From positions 62,001-126,000 of the forward strand of contig QRFJ01003342.1 of the NCBI GenBank assembly GCA_006176705.1: 64,000 nucleotides of DNA. Direction: 5' to 3'. This stretch comes from Cocos nucifera. Lineage: Eukaryota; Streptophyta; Magnoliopsida; Arecales; Arecaceae. Numbering within the stretch: the first letter of the stretch is position 1; each line of letters begins with the position of its first letter. Positions 34,412 through 47,300 of the stretch are shown here, piece after piece. The notes under the pieces are model-generated. The model did not search any database, was not told the origin of the DNA, and saw only the letters and a program-made list of their open reading frames with translations. Made by a program: the position numbers and the translations under genes.

Positions 34412-36472
34412 TGATTAGATATATGTCCTAGAAGCTAATATGATAGATACATTATCATTTTCTAGGAATTAAATTTGTACTTAAAATATTGATTTATCAA
34501 TAAAGTGGATAATTTCATTTTCATTCTTGTGTAATGTATCCTTGAATCGTCTAAGAAATTAATAATTTAAGGACATATTTTCAAGAATTAAGAATTAGAT
34601 ATATGTGTAATTGATTTTTTAATTACTTCTGATCGATGGATCATCATGAAAATGGTGATTGATTTGATTAGATCGATGCATGAATCACTTTCTTCGAGGT
34701 AGATAAGTCTTTAGTCTATAATATGGGAATACTGAATGAGAGTGCTAGTGGTTGTTATAGAATATTAGTATCGAGCATAATAATACGAGAGATCATATGG
34801 ATGTTTACTCAATCATTAGTGATTTTCTCAATGTTGTAGTAGTGTAAATGGTTCTTTGACCTACAATGCTTCGACTGCTCATAGTGAAATTATTGTAGTT
34901 TGACTGTACATAAACATTATCTCTTAACTATTTAGATTCTTGTAGTGTATGTTGGCTACAATGGATTCATTGTAGAAGTAAGATGCACATCTAGATATGA
35001 TCTATTAATCTTAATAGATAAGAAATAGTCCTATGGGGATTTGACAAGCTGAGTCCTTAAGTCTATAGCCATAGCAAGGTGATTGATGGAAATGAGTTTT
35101 CATGAGTTTCATGATTTGGACTCGAGCTGATCAAATCTTGCATATGATGAATGTTGGGTTTGATAAGTTTTCATAACCTCCATCTTGGTTGGGACTCATG
35201 ATAAAAGAATTGATTTATATAATAACTATACCTAGAAGTTCTATTCATTCAGTTCTACTGAGTTACCACTACATACTGCTAGGTGTCAATAGTAGATTGT
35301 GAGACTCACTAAGATCATTCTGGATTAATAATCCTTGATGGATGTGAGTTGAAATTATTCTAACCTATTGAAACATGTTTCGATAATACTATGATGGAAA
35401 TTATGATATGTCTCACTACCAAATAGAATTGAACTTGTAGGATCACACAACAAAGAGAATTGGTCTAGGATTGATCAATTAAGCTTATGAAGTCTCAATT
35501 GGATTAGGATTTAAAAAAATCCTATTAGGTTTAGGAGCACCATGCTAGTACATAGTTAAACCCAAATCCTTATAAATTTGAGCTACCTATTATATAGGAT
35601 TTTAACGAAGTCAAACCAAGCTGACCTATCCGATCTTCTCATTTGGATTGGATAAGGATGAGAAAGATGGAGTGCCAAGGGTTGGCACCCTATTCTCTAT
35701 TTGTGCATGGATGAAAGGAGGAGTGAGAGGGGCACAAGCCATTTGGATGAGGTTTAGAAGGGGTGCAAGCCCCTGCTTTTGGATAAGCCCTAGGGGCCAA
35801 TGCCTTTTAGTGTTTGCGTGGAGATAGAGGGGCGCATGCCCCATCTGGATAAGATCCAGAGAGGGGGTATGTGCCCCTACTAGATAATCCTAAGGGGCCC
35901 AATAGTTGGCGCCCCCTTATTATCTACTTTTACATGAGATTTTGAGAGAAAGAGAGAGTTAGGCAGCCAGAAAGAGGAGTCTTTCTGCCTTAAGCAGTTG
36001 AAAAATCAATGGCTTAAAGCAGAAGGACTCTAGGATTTATTTAAACTCGATTGATATCTAATCTTAAATAGTTTTAATGTATGCAAAATTTACTGTGCCC
36101 ATCCAAGATCCCATGCCCCCTCTCTTCTCATACCTCCCTTTTCTCACGCCCTCTCCTCTCTTCCTCTCACATGCCTAAGGTGTTGGGGAGTCTCTTTGAT
36201 TCGATTCAGATCTATAGCTAGAAAGAAAAGAAGGAAGATCTAGCCAATCCAAATTTGATTCAAGAAGGCTGATTGAAGCGCTTGGAATATCCATCTTCGA
36301 GAAGAAGGATATGAAAGAAGAAGCATCCTAGATCAATTTCAAGTAGATGCTCGTAGACCAGATGCATGTGCAGCTTCATCAGAACTTGCAACATCTTCAT
36401 CTAGACTTCCGTTGCCTTTGTTTCGAAAATTATTTTTGACATTTGCATACACAAAATACCTAAAATCCAACA
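34412..36472 (+). mobile_element. Copia family 3 5' LTR
   Basis: About 2.06 kb, TGATTAGATATATGTCC...CCAACA, ending one base before the primer site. It shares with family 1 the opening (AGATATATG(T/C)CCTAGAAGC) and the block near 35265-35300 (GAGTTACCACTACATACTGC), but differs elsewhere. A partial relative lies at 55503-56413. Pyrimidine-rich U5 at 36110-36180. Confidence 0.85.
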
Positions 36473-36473
36473 G

Positions 36474-36485
36474 TGGTATTAGAGC
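36474..36485 (+). promoter_or_regulatory. Primer binding site (initiator tRNA-Met), family 3
   Basis: TGGTATTAGAGC, one C-to-T change from the canonical site, one base after the LTR. Confidence 0.85.
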
Positions 36486-37746
36486 CACGGGTTCATATGC
36501 ATAAAAATAAGATGAGATCTGATTTCTAATCGATCTAAAATTAATAAGATTTTGCAAAAGATTTTCATGTTAGATCTAATTTTTATTCATGTATACGATA
36601 TGTGAATGCTTGTTTAGATCTAAAAAGTAGTTTCAAGATCATAAAATTTAATGTCATGTAATTGATTTAGATCTAAAATTATTTAGATCCAAAATTTATG
36701 TTTATGCATGAGGAATTGGTTATGGATAGATCAAATTAGGTCTTGTAATTTGATTATACCTAGGGTTTTTGATTTGAACATAATGGAATCCAGTCGAGAA
36801 TGGTTGATCAAACCAAGTTAAGAGTTGTTGGGATTAGGTCAAGAGTACTTAAGATCAAACCAATAGTTGTAGTTGATCGAATCGATTGATATCCATATGT
36901 TAAATCGATTAAACCAAAGACCTAAATTGGCTCAGTGGCTCAAGCCTAAATCATTTAAGCTAACCTATTTGAACCTAATTTATCAATTGGTATCTAAGGC
37001 AAGTGCTTGATTGGTGGTTATTTAATTAGGACCCTTGATCCTTCAAGGGGGAGCATCCCACCGATCTCCACTTATCTAGCCAATTTGGTACATTAAGTCT
37101 TGAATAAGGTTGCTTGGTGGTTTGGTTTAGCCCATACTAATTAGAATAGTCATTATGATGACTAATTAGATGAGACCTAAATTAAAATCTTCTTATACAT
37201 ATTAAGTCTAGTAGTCTTCTACCGTTGTAGATATGTGGGTGTGCTATTGGTGTTGATTATTCTCGACTAGTTATAGTGATTCAATTGCATTGAAAAGCCA
37301 CAACAACTCTATTAGTAAAGGATTACTATAGAGTGATGATAGGGTTGGGCCCAATATCTATTAGGTGAGAGATCCAATAACGGCTTCATACTTGCATTTA
37401 AATGGTGGGTCTGACTTAATTAAGAAATATGATCAATATCTATTAGGTGAGCCTACATAACTTAGAGACTGAATCACTATAACATGCTTGGAGAAGCATT
37501 GGATCAGAGTTATCCACTCATTGGTATGTGTGTCATCAATATTTGTTAGGTGAGGTGTGCATACATCGGTGGAATTGCAGTATCCACTAGAAATTCTTAT
37601 TGTATTAGAGTTTTCATTTCTCTAACTAGAAAGTGTGAGAGATCCAAGAAAATAGTGAGAGCCTATTTGTTTCTTAAAGCCTTTAGAATAAATTTAAAAA
37701 TTAAATATAAATGTCTAACATGAATCTTTACTCTTGCAGTTTAACC
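36486..37746 (+). other. Copia untranslated leader, family 3
   Basis: About 1.26 kb, shorter than in family 1 but with the same distal layout. It holds three boxes ending (C/T)T(A/G)TTAGGTGAG at 37351-37369, 37432-37451 and 37534-37555. No coding frame. Confidence 0.75.
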
Positions 37747-40700
37747 ATGTCAACTTCGAACCCTTTAGTCTATATCCTCGAATACAACCATTTGATCGAT
37801 ATTAACTTTAAGGATTGGCTCAAAAATCTTAAGATAGTCTTAATTTTAGAAAAGATAGGGTATGTGCTTGACCAGGACCCCCTACTTTGCTAAGCCATCC
37901 TAGTACTAATCAAAGGGCAATACAAAATAAATGGATGGATGATGACAATTGGGTGAAGTGCTATATACTAGCCTTAATGACTAATGAATTACAAAGTCAA
38001 CATGAGCATATGCCAACTGTCAGGGCCATAATTACTCACCTACAAGAGTTATATGATGAGTAGAGTCGCACTGCGTATTTTAAAGTATCTAAAGACTCTT
38101 CAAGTCCAAAATGCATGAAGGGCAATTAGTCCATGATCATTGTTTGATAATGATCATGGATCTAGAGGACCTTGAGAAGCTCGACTTAACTATGCAGAAT
38201 GAATTGCAGGTGGATTTGATCCTGCAATCCCTTACTAGTTCATATAGTCAATTTATTGTAAATTATCATATGAACTAGTTAGACTGTACCCTACCCAAAT
38301 TGCTCAACATGTTGGTTACTACAGAGGAGACCTTGAAGAGTTTAAGAGGTTCTATTCTTCCTATGGAGTAGGCATCTTCCTCCAAAAAAAAATCTATTTG
38401 GAAGAAGAAGAATAAGCCTGCAAAGAAGCAGAAGAAGAAGAACAGATCAAAGGACACTCCAAAGAAGGCTGCAGAAAAGAAAAAATATTTTTACTGTAAT
38501 ATTGACAACCATTGGAAGAGGAACTATCCACTATACCTAGAAAACCTGAAGACCAAGAAGGGTGACATATCTTCAAAAGATATATCTAGTTTGCTTGTTA
38601 TAGAATCTAACCTAATGGTTTCCTCTACTTCTAGTTGGGTATTGAACTCTAGTTTAAGTGCTCATATATGTACTTCTATGCAGGGTCTAGTAGAACATAG
38701 AGGGTTAAGGCATAGTGAGATAATCCTTTGGGTTAGCAATAAAGCAAGGATTGCTGTTGAAGCCATTGGAATCTATTCTCTTCGATTATCATTAGACTTT
38801 AAATTAGTTTTAAAAGACTATTATTATATACCTATAGCTAGTTGGAATCTGATTTTCGTAATTGTACTAGCATAGGATGAATTTAATTTCAATTTTAATA
38901 AAGACTTCTATTCCATTTATTTTTGAAATAAATTAGTTGCACATAGTCTTTTAATTAACAGTTTGCATTACTTGCATGTTGATGCGTATGTGAGTGTAAA
39001 TGACCAAATAATGAGTGCTGTAGGTCACAAAAGATCTAGAGATGACATTAGACAAGTATATGTAGTACTTTAGGCTTGGCCATATTAGAAAGGACAGGAC
39101 AAACAAACTGAAAAAGGATGGTATCCTTGACTCATTGAATTCTAAGTCATATCCAGTTTGTGAGTCTTGCCTTTAAGAAAAAATGATTAAGTTGCCCTTT
39201 GTAGGATATGGAAAAAAGACCACTGAGATACTTATCCTGGTACACACTGACGTGTGTGGCCCATTTGATGTGCAAGCCAAGGATGATTATCACTACTTTA
39301 TCATCTTTAACAATGACTTCTTATAGTATGCGTATGTGTTTCTTATGAGATACAAGTTTGAAGCCTTTGAAAAGCTCAAAAAATTCAAAAGCAAGTAGAA
39401 AAGCAAACAAGAAAATCCTTTAAGGTTCTTTAATCAGATCAAGGAGAGGAATACCTTAATGGAGAATTTTTGAGTTATCTTAGAAAAAATGGTATAGTCT
39501 CACAATAGACTCCTTCTAGTACACCTCAACTCAATAGGATATCCAAAAAAAGAAATAGTACCCTATTAGATGTGGTTCGGTTCATGATGAGCTTCACTGA
39601 CTTATCCTTATATCTTTGGGACATGCCTTGCTAACTATAATTTACTTATTAAATAGGGTTTCTTCTAAATCCATTTCTACCACACCGTATGAGATATGAC
39701 ATGGTAAGAAATTGAGTTTGGATTATCTCAAGATTTGGGGATGTCCAGACTATGTCAAAAGAAAAATGGTGGACAAGTTAATGGCTAGATTTATGAAAGC
39801 TCGCTTCATAGGATATCCTAAAGAGTCAATAGAATACTATTTTTACTTTTCAGACAATTACAATATGATTATGAGTTGATATGCCATATTCTTAGAAAAA
39901 TAGTTTATCTAGAATGGTGGCAATGGGAGGTTGATTGAGCTCAAAGAGAAAGTCTCTGAAGAGAAATAAGCTGATGATCCCATCGAACCCATTAATGCTA
40001 AGCTAGTAAATATTGTACCTCCTCCACCTCATAAATCTAGTAGAGTCTCTCATTCTCCTAAAAGGTACTTGGGTATGCTTATAGATGATATAAAGAAAAT
40101 ATTTCTTATAGTAGATAAGGACCATGAAGATGATCCTAAAATCTATGATGAGGTGATGTCTGACATTGACTTCAAGAAATTATTGAATGCTATGAAGTTA
40201 AAAATTGACTCAACGCACTCGAACCAAGTATGGACCTTAATGGATTTACTAGAGGGTATAGTATCCATTAGGTATAAATGGATCTACAAAAGAAAAATAA
40301 GTATAGATGCTAAGGTAGAGACCTTTAAAGCTAAGCTCGTGGCAAAAGATTATAGTCAGTACAAAGGCATTGATTATCAAGATATCTTTTCGTCTGTGGC
40401 TATGCTTAAATTCATCCACACATTGCTTGCCATTGCAGCTTTCTATGATTATGAGATATGGTAGATAGATGTAAAAACTGCATTTCTAAATAGATATCTT
40501 AAAAAAAATATCTATATGAAGCAGTCTTTGGATTTCACTTCTTGTGATGGAGATCATAAAGTTTGCAAGTTGCAAAAATGCATATATGGATTAAAGCAAG
40601 CTTCTTGAAGTTGAAACACTCATTTCAACGATGTAATCAAATCATTTGATTTCATCAAGAATGAGAAAAACTTTGTGTATATAAAAAGATAAATGGGAGT

Positions 40701-41286
40701 GCTGTCATATTCCTCCTACTATACGTAGATGTCATCCTCCTTATTGAGAATGACATTTCTATGTTGACCTTGGTTAAAAAAATGTTTGTTTAAAGAATTT
40801 TCATGAAAGACCTAGGGAAGGCATCCTATATTCTAGAAATAAAAGTCTATAAAGATAAATCTAAAAGAATGCTTGGTTTTTTATAGAAAATATACATAAA
40901 GAAAGTGCTGAAGAGATTCAGCATGAAAAACTCTAAAAGAAGACTCCTACCCCTTAGGCATGGTATTTGTCCAAGCACATCTAAGAAGATTCAGCGAATG
41001 AGCAGGATCCCTTATGCTTCGACTATAGGGAGCTTTATGTATGCCATATTATATACTCGACCTGATATTGCCCTTATTGTGAGCGTCACAAGTAGGTATC
41101 AGTCGAATCTAGAAGAAGAGCGCTAGATAGCTGTAAAGAACATTCTTAAATACTTGAGAAGAGATAAGGACTTATTCTTGGTCTTCAGAGGATGATCTGA
41201 GTTGTAGGTTGAAGGATACACTAGTTCAAACTTTATGTCTGATCCTAATGATAGAAAGTCTACATCAGGGTGTGTGTTTGTATGCA
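37747..41286 (+). pseudogene. Copia family 3 gag-pol, decayed, 3' truncated
   Basis: Starts at ATG (MSTSNPLVYILEYN, then DINFKDWLKNLKIVL), the usual copia gag N-terminus after the leader. The zinc knuckle reads YFYCNIDNHWKRNY, with two of three Cys replaced. The protease site reads VLNSSLSAH, with the catalytic Asp lost. The integrase keeps HTDVCGPFDV, but the second acidic site is NND instead of IDD. The RT box reads LLYVDVILLIEND, with the second catalytic Asp replaced by Val. RNase H begins but the copy stops at 41286, where a family 4 LTR starts. Stops and frameshifts are frequent. Clearly inactive. Confidence 0.88.
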
Positions 41287-42093
41287 TGTTGAAAAAAATG
41301 CCTAGGATTCAAACCATAAGGAGCCCACAAAACAAGCCTATAGTAGAAAAGCCCAATAGGAAGGCCATAGTGCAGAAGAGGCTTGCAGGAAGGTAGCCCA
41401 CAGCCTGGCAGCCTGTAGTAGGGCCTGGCCTAAGCACAACGTGCAGCCCAGGCAATAGCATGGCGTAGCGCATGCATGCAAGCACGCATGGCCTGTAGTG
41501 CGTGGGAGGCCGAGCATGTGGCCCCTTCATGCAGGGCATCATGGACCAGCAGTCCATAGACTGCTTGATGCGGTCCACCCACCAGATATTCTAAATGCGC
41601 CATTTGGCATGGCCTATGAGTAGGTGACATGGTCCATGCATCGTGCACAGACCGTTAGTGGCTCATGGGTACTTTCATGGGGTTTATAGGCATCTAGGGG
41701 TTTGTTTTATGTCGAAAAGCATATGGCATGCGACCTAGTGGCTGTGAGTGGTTGTGGTAATGATTAGATGGTCCAGTGGGTTGTTTGGAATCAATCAAGA
41801 GCTTTAGATTGCATTGAACTTGGTTTTGGACATGGATTAAGGCCTTTAAAAGGCCTTATAAGCAATAGGTGGTTTGGTGTGGTAGTTGGCAAACTTGTGG
41901 TGGTAGCAGGAGTTTGGCAAAGTCTTGAGCAGCAAATCAGAGGGTGCTAGTAGAGAGCAGAAGTAGTGGCTTCAAACAAACTATTAGGAAGCAGACAAGG
42001 ATTGCTTTGGAGGGTCTTCTAAAGAGAGAGCTTTATGAAAGAGTGCTTCTTGTTCAGAGAGAGGGACTGGTATATGAGGGTTGAGGGAGTGAT
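41287..42093 (+). mobile_element. Copia family 4 LTR, U3/R part (interrupted)
   Basis: Starts TGTTGAAAAAAATGCC exactly where family 3 pol ends. This 800-bp block is GC-rich compared with its neighbours, with many CATG and GCATGC words (41455-41545). A near-palindrome, AAGGCCTTTAAAAGGCCTT, lies at 41839-41857, next to a TATA-like CTTATAAGC. The LTR is broken at 42093 by the family 1b insertion and continues at 52666. Evidence for an LTR is the TG start, the later PBS and gag in the same orientation, and the target duplication. Confidence 0.7.
42089..42093 (+). repeat. Target site duplication GTGAT (left copy)
   Basis: GTGAT, repeated exactly at 52666-52670 on the other side of the minus-strand copia element. 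Five bases is the standard copia duplication. Confidence 0.9.
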
Positions 42094-44383
42094 TGAAGAA
42101 AAAATCCTATTTTCTAGATCAGATTCATTCAGATCTGATTGGATCAAGAGAGATATTTCAAAATTTTTTTCTCTTAGATCTAAATTAGATCTGAGACTCT
42201 TCAAATCTGACCTTATTGATCTAATAAAAAAAATAAAAAATAAAATCTTATTTAGTCATACCTTTGTTATGGGTATTCCTATTACCCTGTGATGATCTCG
42301 ATGTTTGCCTGAGGTTTTGGATGTTGCCACGTAAGTGCCTGACCTCTATCAGTATCCACTCGGGCATGATCTAGAGATCTTCTTCTTCTCAATTTATCCT
42401 CCAAAAATCAGATCTGGATCTAATCTTGAAGGTCTTCAAAATGGCTTTTGAAGATCAATCGTTGTCTCTTGCAGCAGTGCTGCTTTCTTCCTTTCTTGTT
42501 GCCTTTCTCTTGCTTGGATTGCACCAAACTTGAGCCCAAGAACTCTTAGACGTGGATAGGAGAGAGAGGATCTTAAGGTGGCATGGAGAGGGAGGGAGAG
42601 AAGCTTTGTGGCATGGGCAAGGGTACAAGCTCTTAATTCTAGGCGTAAATAGGATTTATATAGACACTATTGCGCCATGCAGTGCCACATCATTACAGCC
42701 AATCATGGCTCTTTGTGCAATCAGATCTAAATCTGATTAGTGAGATGACATCATCTGATCCAATTAAATTAGTGTCCCTCATAAACCTCCTTAGGTGGTG
42801 CCAAGATTGGTCAAACAGGACTCCTTGGCGCCACCTAATTTGAAATCATGAAGCAATCTGGAGTCCCATCTGTATGAGACTCCAGATGTGATCCTTATGG
42901 GGTGCACGCCTCTTTAGGCATGCACCCCCTCCTTTTCTACTTTTTTAGTAGGGAGACAAAGTCTCATGTTTTCTCCTATAGGTGCATGACACATGGACAG
43001 ATGTCTAAGCATCAAAGATCAACATTTGACCAAAGTCCAAGGACAAGATTTAGCAGGTGACGAAAAATGGTAGGTGTTGTCTCAAATTTATCTCATAAAT
43101 TAAGATAACCCTTTTCTGACTTAGACAAGCTCTAATCAGATCAAGTAAAGATTTTTGAGTGAGTCCAAATATATTTGGCTCAGTCGAGACAAGCTTTAAT
43201 GATTGTTGAAGGAGAACATTAGGCTCAATCGTATGCTAGCACGATTTTCTTGAACCTAATTGAATCTTATTCAAATCAATTGAACTAGATTAGTCCAATT
43301 GATGATATACAAATCCAAATCCTTGTTTATGTGATCTAGTTAGATTCGGTTCTATATGATAATGGGATACATCATGATCTCTATCATCAACATCATCGAA
43401 ACATCTTTTGATGGATCAGAACTTTTTTGATTTAGACAACTAGTATGATCGATCATCCAAATCATTCTAATTGCTCCCAAAATCCACCAGTGACACCTAG
43501 CAGCATATGGTGGCAATCCATCAGAACTAAAAATGAACCTCTTGGTGTAGTTACCTGTGTGATTAAGTTCCTCTATCTTGAGCCTCGATTGGATTAGGGT
43601 TAAGGTGATCTCGTCAAACCCTAATTTTCGTCATATGAATTAATCATTTGATTCAAGTCTAATGTAAAAATTCTAATAGAAACTCTTTCTATTATTTCAC
43701 TCTACCATGGCCATGGGCTTATGGACTTGATTCTCATGATCATCATAGGGCTGCTCCTCATCTACCGAGGTAGATAGATCTCCTATCTTGATGCAATCCA
43801 GTTCCTACAATGAACATGCCATAGCCAACATACACCTCAGGGTTTCGATATGGCTAGGAGACCGAGTAATGGTGTAGTCAAACTATAACACCCTCAAGGA
43901 TGAACTACCGATGCACCTCAGGTCAAAGAACCAGACACACTACTGCAGCTTCGAGCCAGTCATTCGACGAGAAGGTAGACTTCCTAATGACTGCTCGAGG
44001 TGGTCACGCTCAGTGCCCTCGTTCTCTAACGAGTATCTGTACTCTCGCTCTGGTGTCTCCTACACCGTAGACTCAAGACTCATCTATCTAAAGAAGCAAT
44101 CGTACACCAACCTTCTGAATCAATCACCATCCTCATGATGATCCTACATGGTCGGAAAGCATTTTATGAGTTAATAATGATTATTCATGTCTTAAATTTT
44201 TAACTCTTGAAAATATGAATTATCATTACCATTAACTCAAAGGATGTATCACAGACACTAAATACACATATGTGATAGAAAATAATTCATTTTATTATTT
44301 ATAGTCAAAATTATAATTTTGCCCCTTAGAAGTGTATTACAAGTGTCAGCCAATTCTGGCTTCTAGGGCACATATATCTAACA
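42094..44383 (-). mobile_element. 3' LTR of family 1b element
   Basis: 2290 bp, ending in TGTTAGATATATG on the minus strand at 44383 and TTCA at 42094. TATA motif CTATATAAAT at 42654-42663 (minus). Visibly very similar to the 5' LTR over its whole length, with scattered substitutions and 1-bp indels. Confidence 0.93.
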
Positions 44384-44396
44384 ATCTCCCACTTGT
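44384..44396 (-). promoter_or_regulatory. Polypurine tract of family 1b element
   Basis: Minus strand CAAGTGGGAGAT immediately before the LTR start, matching copy A (CAAGTGGGAGTT). Confidence 0.82.
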
Positions 44397-44397
44397 C

Positions 44398-47300
44398 CTA
44401 AAGCCAATTGGCTACAAGTCTAAGTCCCATCTTCTCAAGGTGGGCTTCGATCTTCTGCTGGCCCAACGGCTTTATAAGTGGGTCTGCCACATTATCTGTG
44501 GAGTTCGACTCTCTTGACCTCGACGTAACCTTTCTCGAGGTAATCACGGATGAGGATGGTATCGCCACTCAATGTGCTTGGATTTCTGATGAGACCTCGG
44601 CTCCTTAGCAAGGGCTATGGCGCCATTATTGTCGCAGTATAGAGGAATGGCATCTCCGATGGCTGTAATAAATTTTTGTATTAGAATGCTTCCTTCGTAG
44701 CTTCTGATGCAGCGATATATTCTGCTTCCATGGTGGAATCTGCTATCACAGTTTGCTTGGAACTCTTCCAGCTGACAGCACCACCATTGCACACAAACAG
44801 ACTCTTAGATGTCGACTTTCGATCATCTATATCGGACATGAAATCCGAGTCTGTGTATCCTGAACTTGGAGTTCTCCATTACCAAAGACCAACATCATAT
44901 TCCTTAGTTCTTCTCAAGTACTTAAGGATACATTTCACAGAAGTCCAGTGTTCTTCACCTGGATTTGACTGATATCTGCTTGTGACACTCACAGCATGGG
45001 CTATATCAGGTCGTGTACATAGCATGGCATACATGAGGCTCCCTATTGCAGAAGCATAAGGGATCTTGCTCATGCGTTCTATTTCCTCAGGTGTGCTGGG
45101 CACATCTTTCTTGGAAAGATGAATACCATGTCTGAAGGGTATTAATCCCCTCTTAGAGTTTTCCATACTAAACCTCTTTAGTACTTCCTCTATGTACATC
45201 TTCTGTGAAAGTCCTAGCATCCTATTCGGTCTATCCCTATAGACCTTAATTCCTAGAATAAAGGATGCTTCACCTAGGTCTTTCATGGAGAATTTTTTAG
45301 ACAACCACATTTTGACTGTGTCAACATGGGAATATCATTTCCAATAAGGAGGATGTCATCCACGTACAATACGAGGAAGACAACAGCGCTCCCACTGACC
45401 CTTTTTGAAAACACATGGTTCCTCTTCATTTTTGATGAAACCAAACTTTTTGATCACATCATTGAAATGAGTGTTCCAGCTCCGAGATGCTTGCTTAAGT
45501 CCATATATGGACCTTTGCAGCTTGCAAACCTTGTGATCAGTATCACTGGATGTGAAACCTAGCGGCTGTTCCATATAGATATCTTCCTCAAGATATCCAT
45601 TTAAGAATGCCATTTTCACGTCCATTTGCCATATTTCATAATCGAAATAGGCTGCAACAGCAAGCAATGTGCGGATGGATTTTAGCATAGCTACTGGGGA
45701 AAAGGTATCCTGATAGTCAATGCCTTCGCACGTTGACTATAACCTTTTGCCACTAGTCTAGCCTTGAATGTCTCCACATTCCCATCTGCACCAATCTTTC
45801 TCTTGAAGATCCATTTACACCCAATAGGTACTATACCTTCTGGTGGATCTACCAAGGTCCAGACTTGGTTTGAGTGCATCGAGTCAATTTCTGACTTCAT
45901 TGCCTCTAAGCCATTTCTCGGAGTCGATATCTGATATCGCCTCGTTGTAGGTTTTGGGATCATCACCATGAGCACCATTACCTATGAGGAACATTTCCTC
46001 TACTTCCTCTGAAATAATACCTAAGTATCTTTCAGGGGGATGGAAAACTCTTTCCGATCTACGAGGTGGAGGAGGTAGTGTTCTTATTGGCTCAACCTGA
46101 TTTGGTTCCATTGGTCCTTAGCTCGTTGCTGCTTGTGAGACTTTCTCATCAAGCTTGATCTGCTTTCCAATGCCACTATCTTGAATAAACTATTTTTCAA
46201 GAAAGATGGCATGTCGACTCACAATCACATTGTGGTCTTCTGGAATGTAGAAATAGTATCCTAATGACTCTTTAGGATATCCTATGAATCGAGCTCTAAA
46301 GGACCTAAACTCTAACTTGTCCGCTTGTTGTCTTTTGACATGAGCCGGACAACCCCAAATTCTGAGATGACTCAGACTTGGTTTCTTACCGTGCCATATC
46401 TCATACGGTGTGGTAGGAACGGTTTTAGAGGAAAACCCTATTCAGTAAATAGATTGAAGTTAACAATGATGTCCCAAAGAAAATCAGGAAGGTCTGTGAA
46501 GCTCATCATGGATCGAACCATATCCAATAGAGTCCGATTTCTCCATTCTGAAACCCCGTTGAGTTGAGGTGTTCCTGGTGGAGTCCATTGAGAGACTATG
46601 CCATTTTCCTTGAGATAGTTCTAGGAATTTTCGGCTAAGGTATTCACCTCCTCGATCTGATCGAAGAACCTTAATGGGTTTTTCTAGTTTGTTTTTCTAC
46701 TTCATGTCTGAATTTCTTTGAACTTTTCAAAAGCTTCAGACTTGTGTCTCATAAGATACACATACCCATACCTAAGATAGATCATCGGTAAAGGTAATGA
46801 AGTAGACAAAATTGCCTCTAGCCGGCAACATCAAATGGGCCGCACACATCAGTATGTACTAGGGCAAGGAGATCTGTGGCCCTTTCCCCATGTCCAACAA
46901 AAGGGAGTTTAGTCATTTTGCCTTGAAGACAAGATTCACAAGTTGGATATGACTCGAAAGTCAATGGACTCAATAGCCCATTTTTCTCCAATTTGTTAAT
47001 CCTATCTTCTGCTATATGACCTAATCTCAGGTGCCATAGAGATATCTATCGTTTGGACTATCCCTAGGTCATTTTGGCATTCACGTTTTGCTCGATAGTT
47101 AAAATAGGTACATCAATATGTAACTGATAAAGACCATTAATAAGGAAACCATTTGCAATTTTATTTCTTTCATAAAGAATGTTACAATGGTCCTTAAGAA
47201 AAGGTAATCACATAAGCCTTCTTGTGCTAAGCATGAAATAGAAATCAAATTCCTGCTTGCTGCAGGCACATAATAACAGTCTTTTAAGTACTAAGTCTAA

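Noticed and set aside
41309..41648. Minus-strand frames rich in His, Met and Cys
   Set aside because: Produced by the CATG/GCATGC-rich U3 of the family 4 LTR; composition effect.
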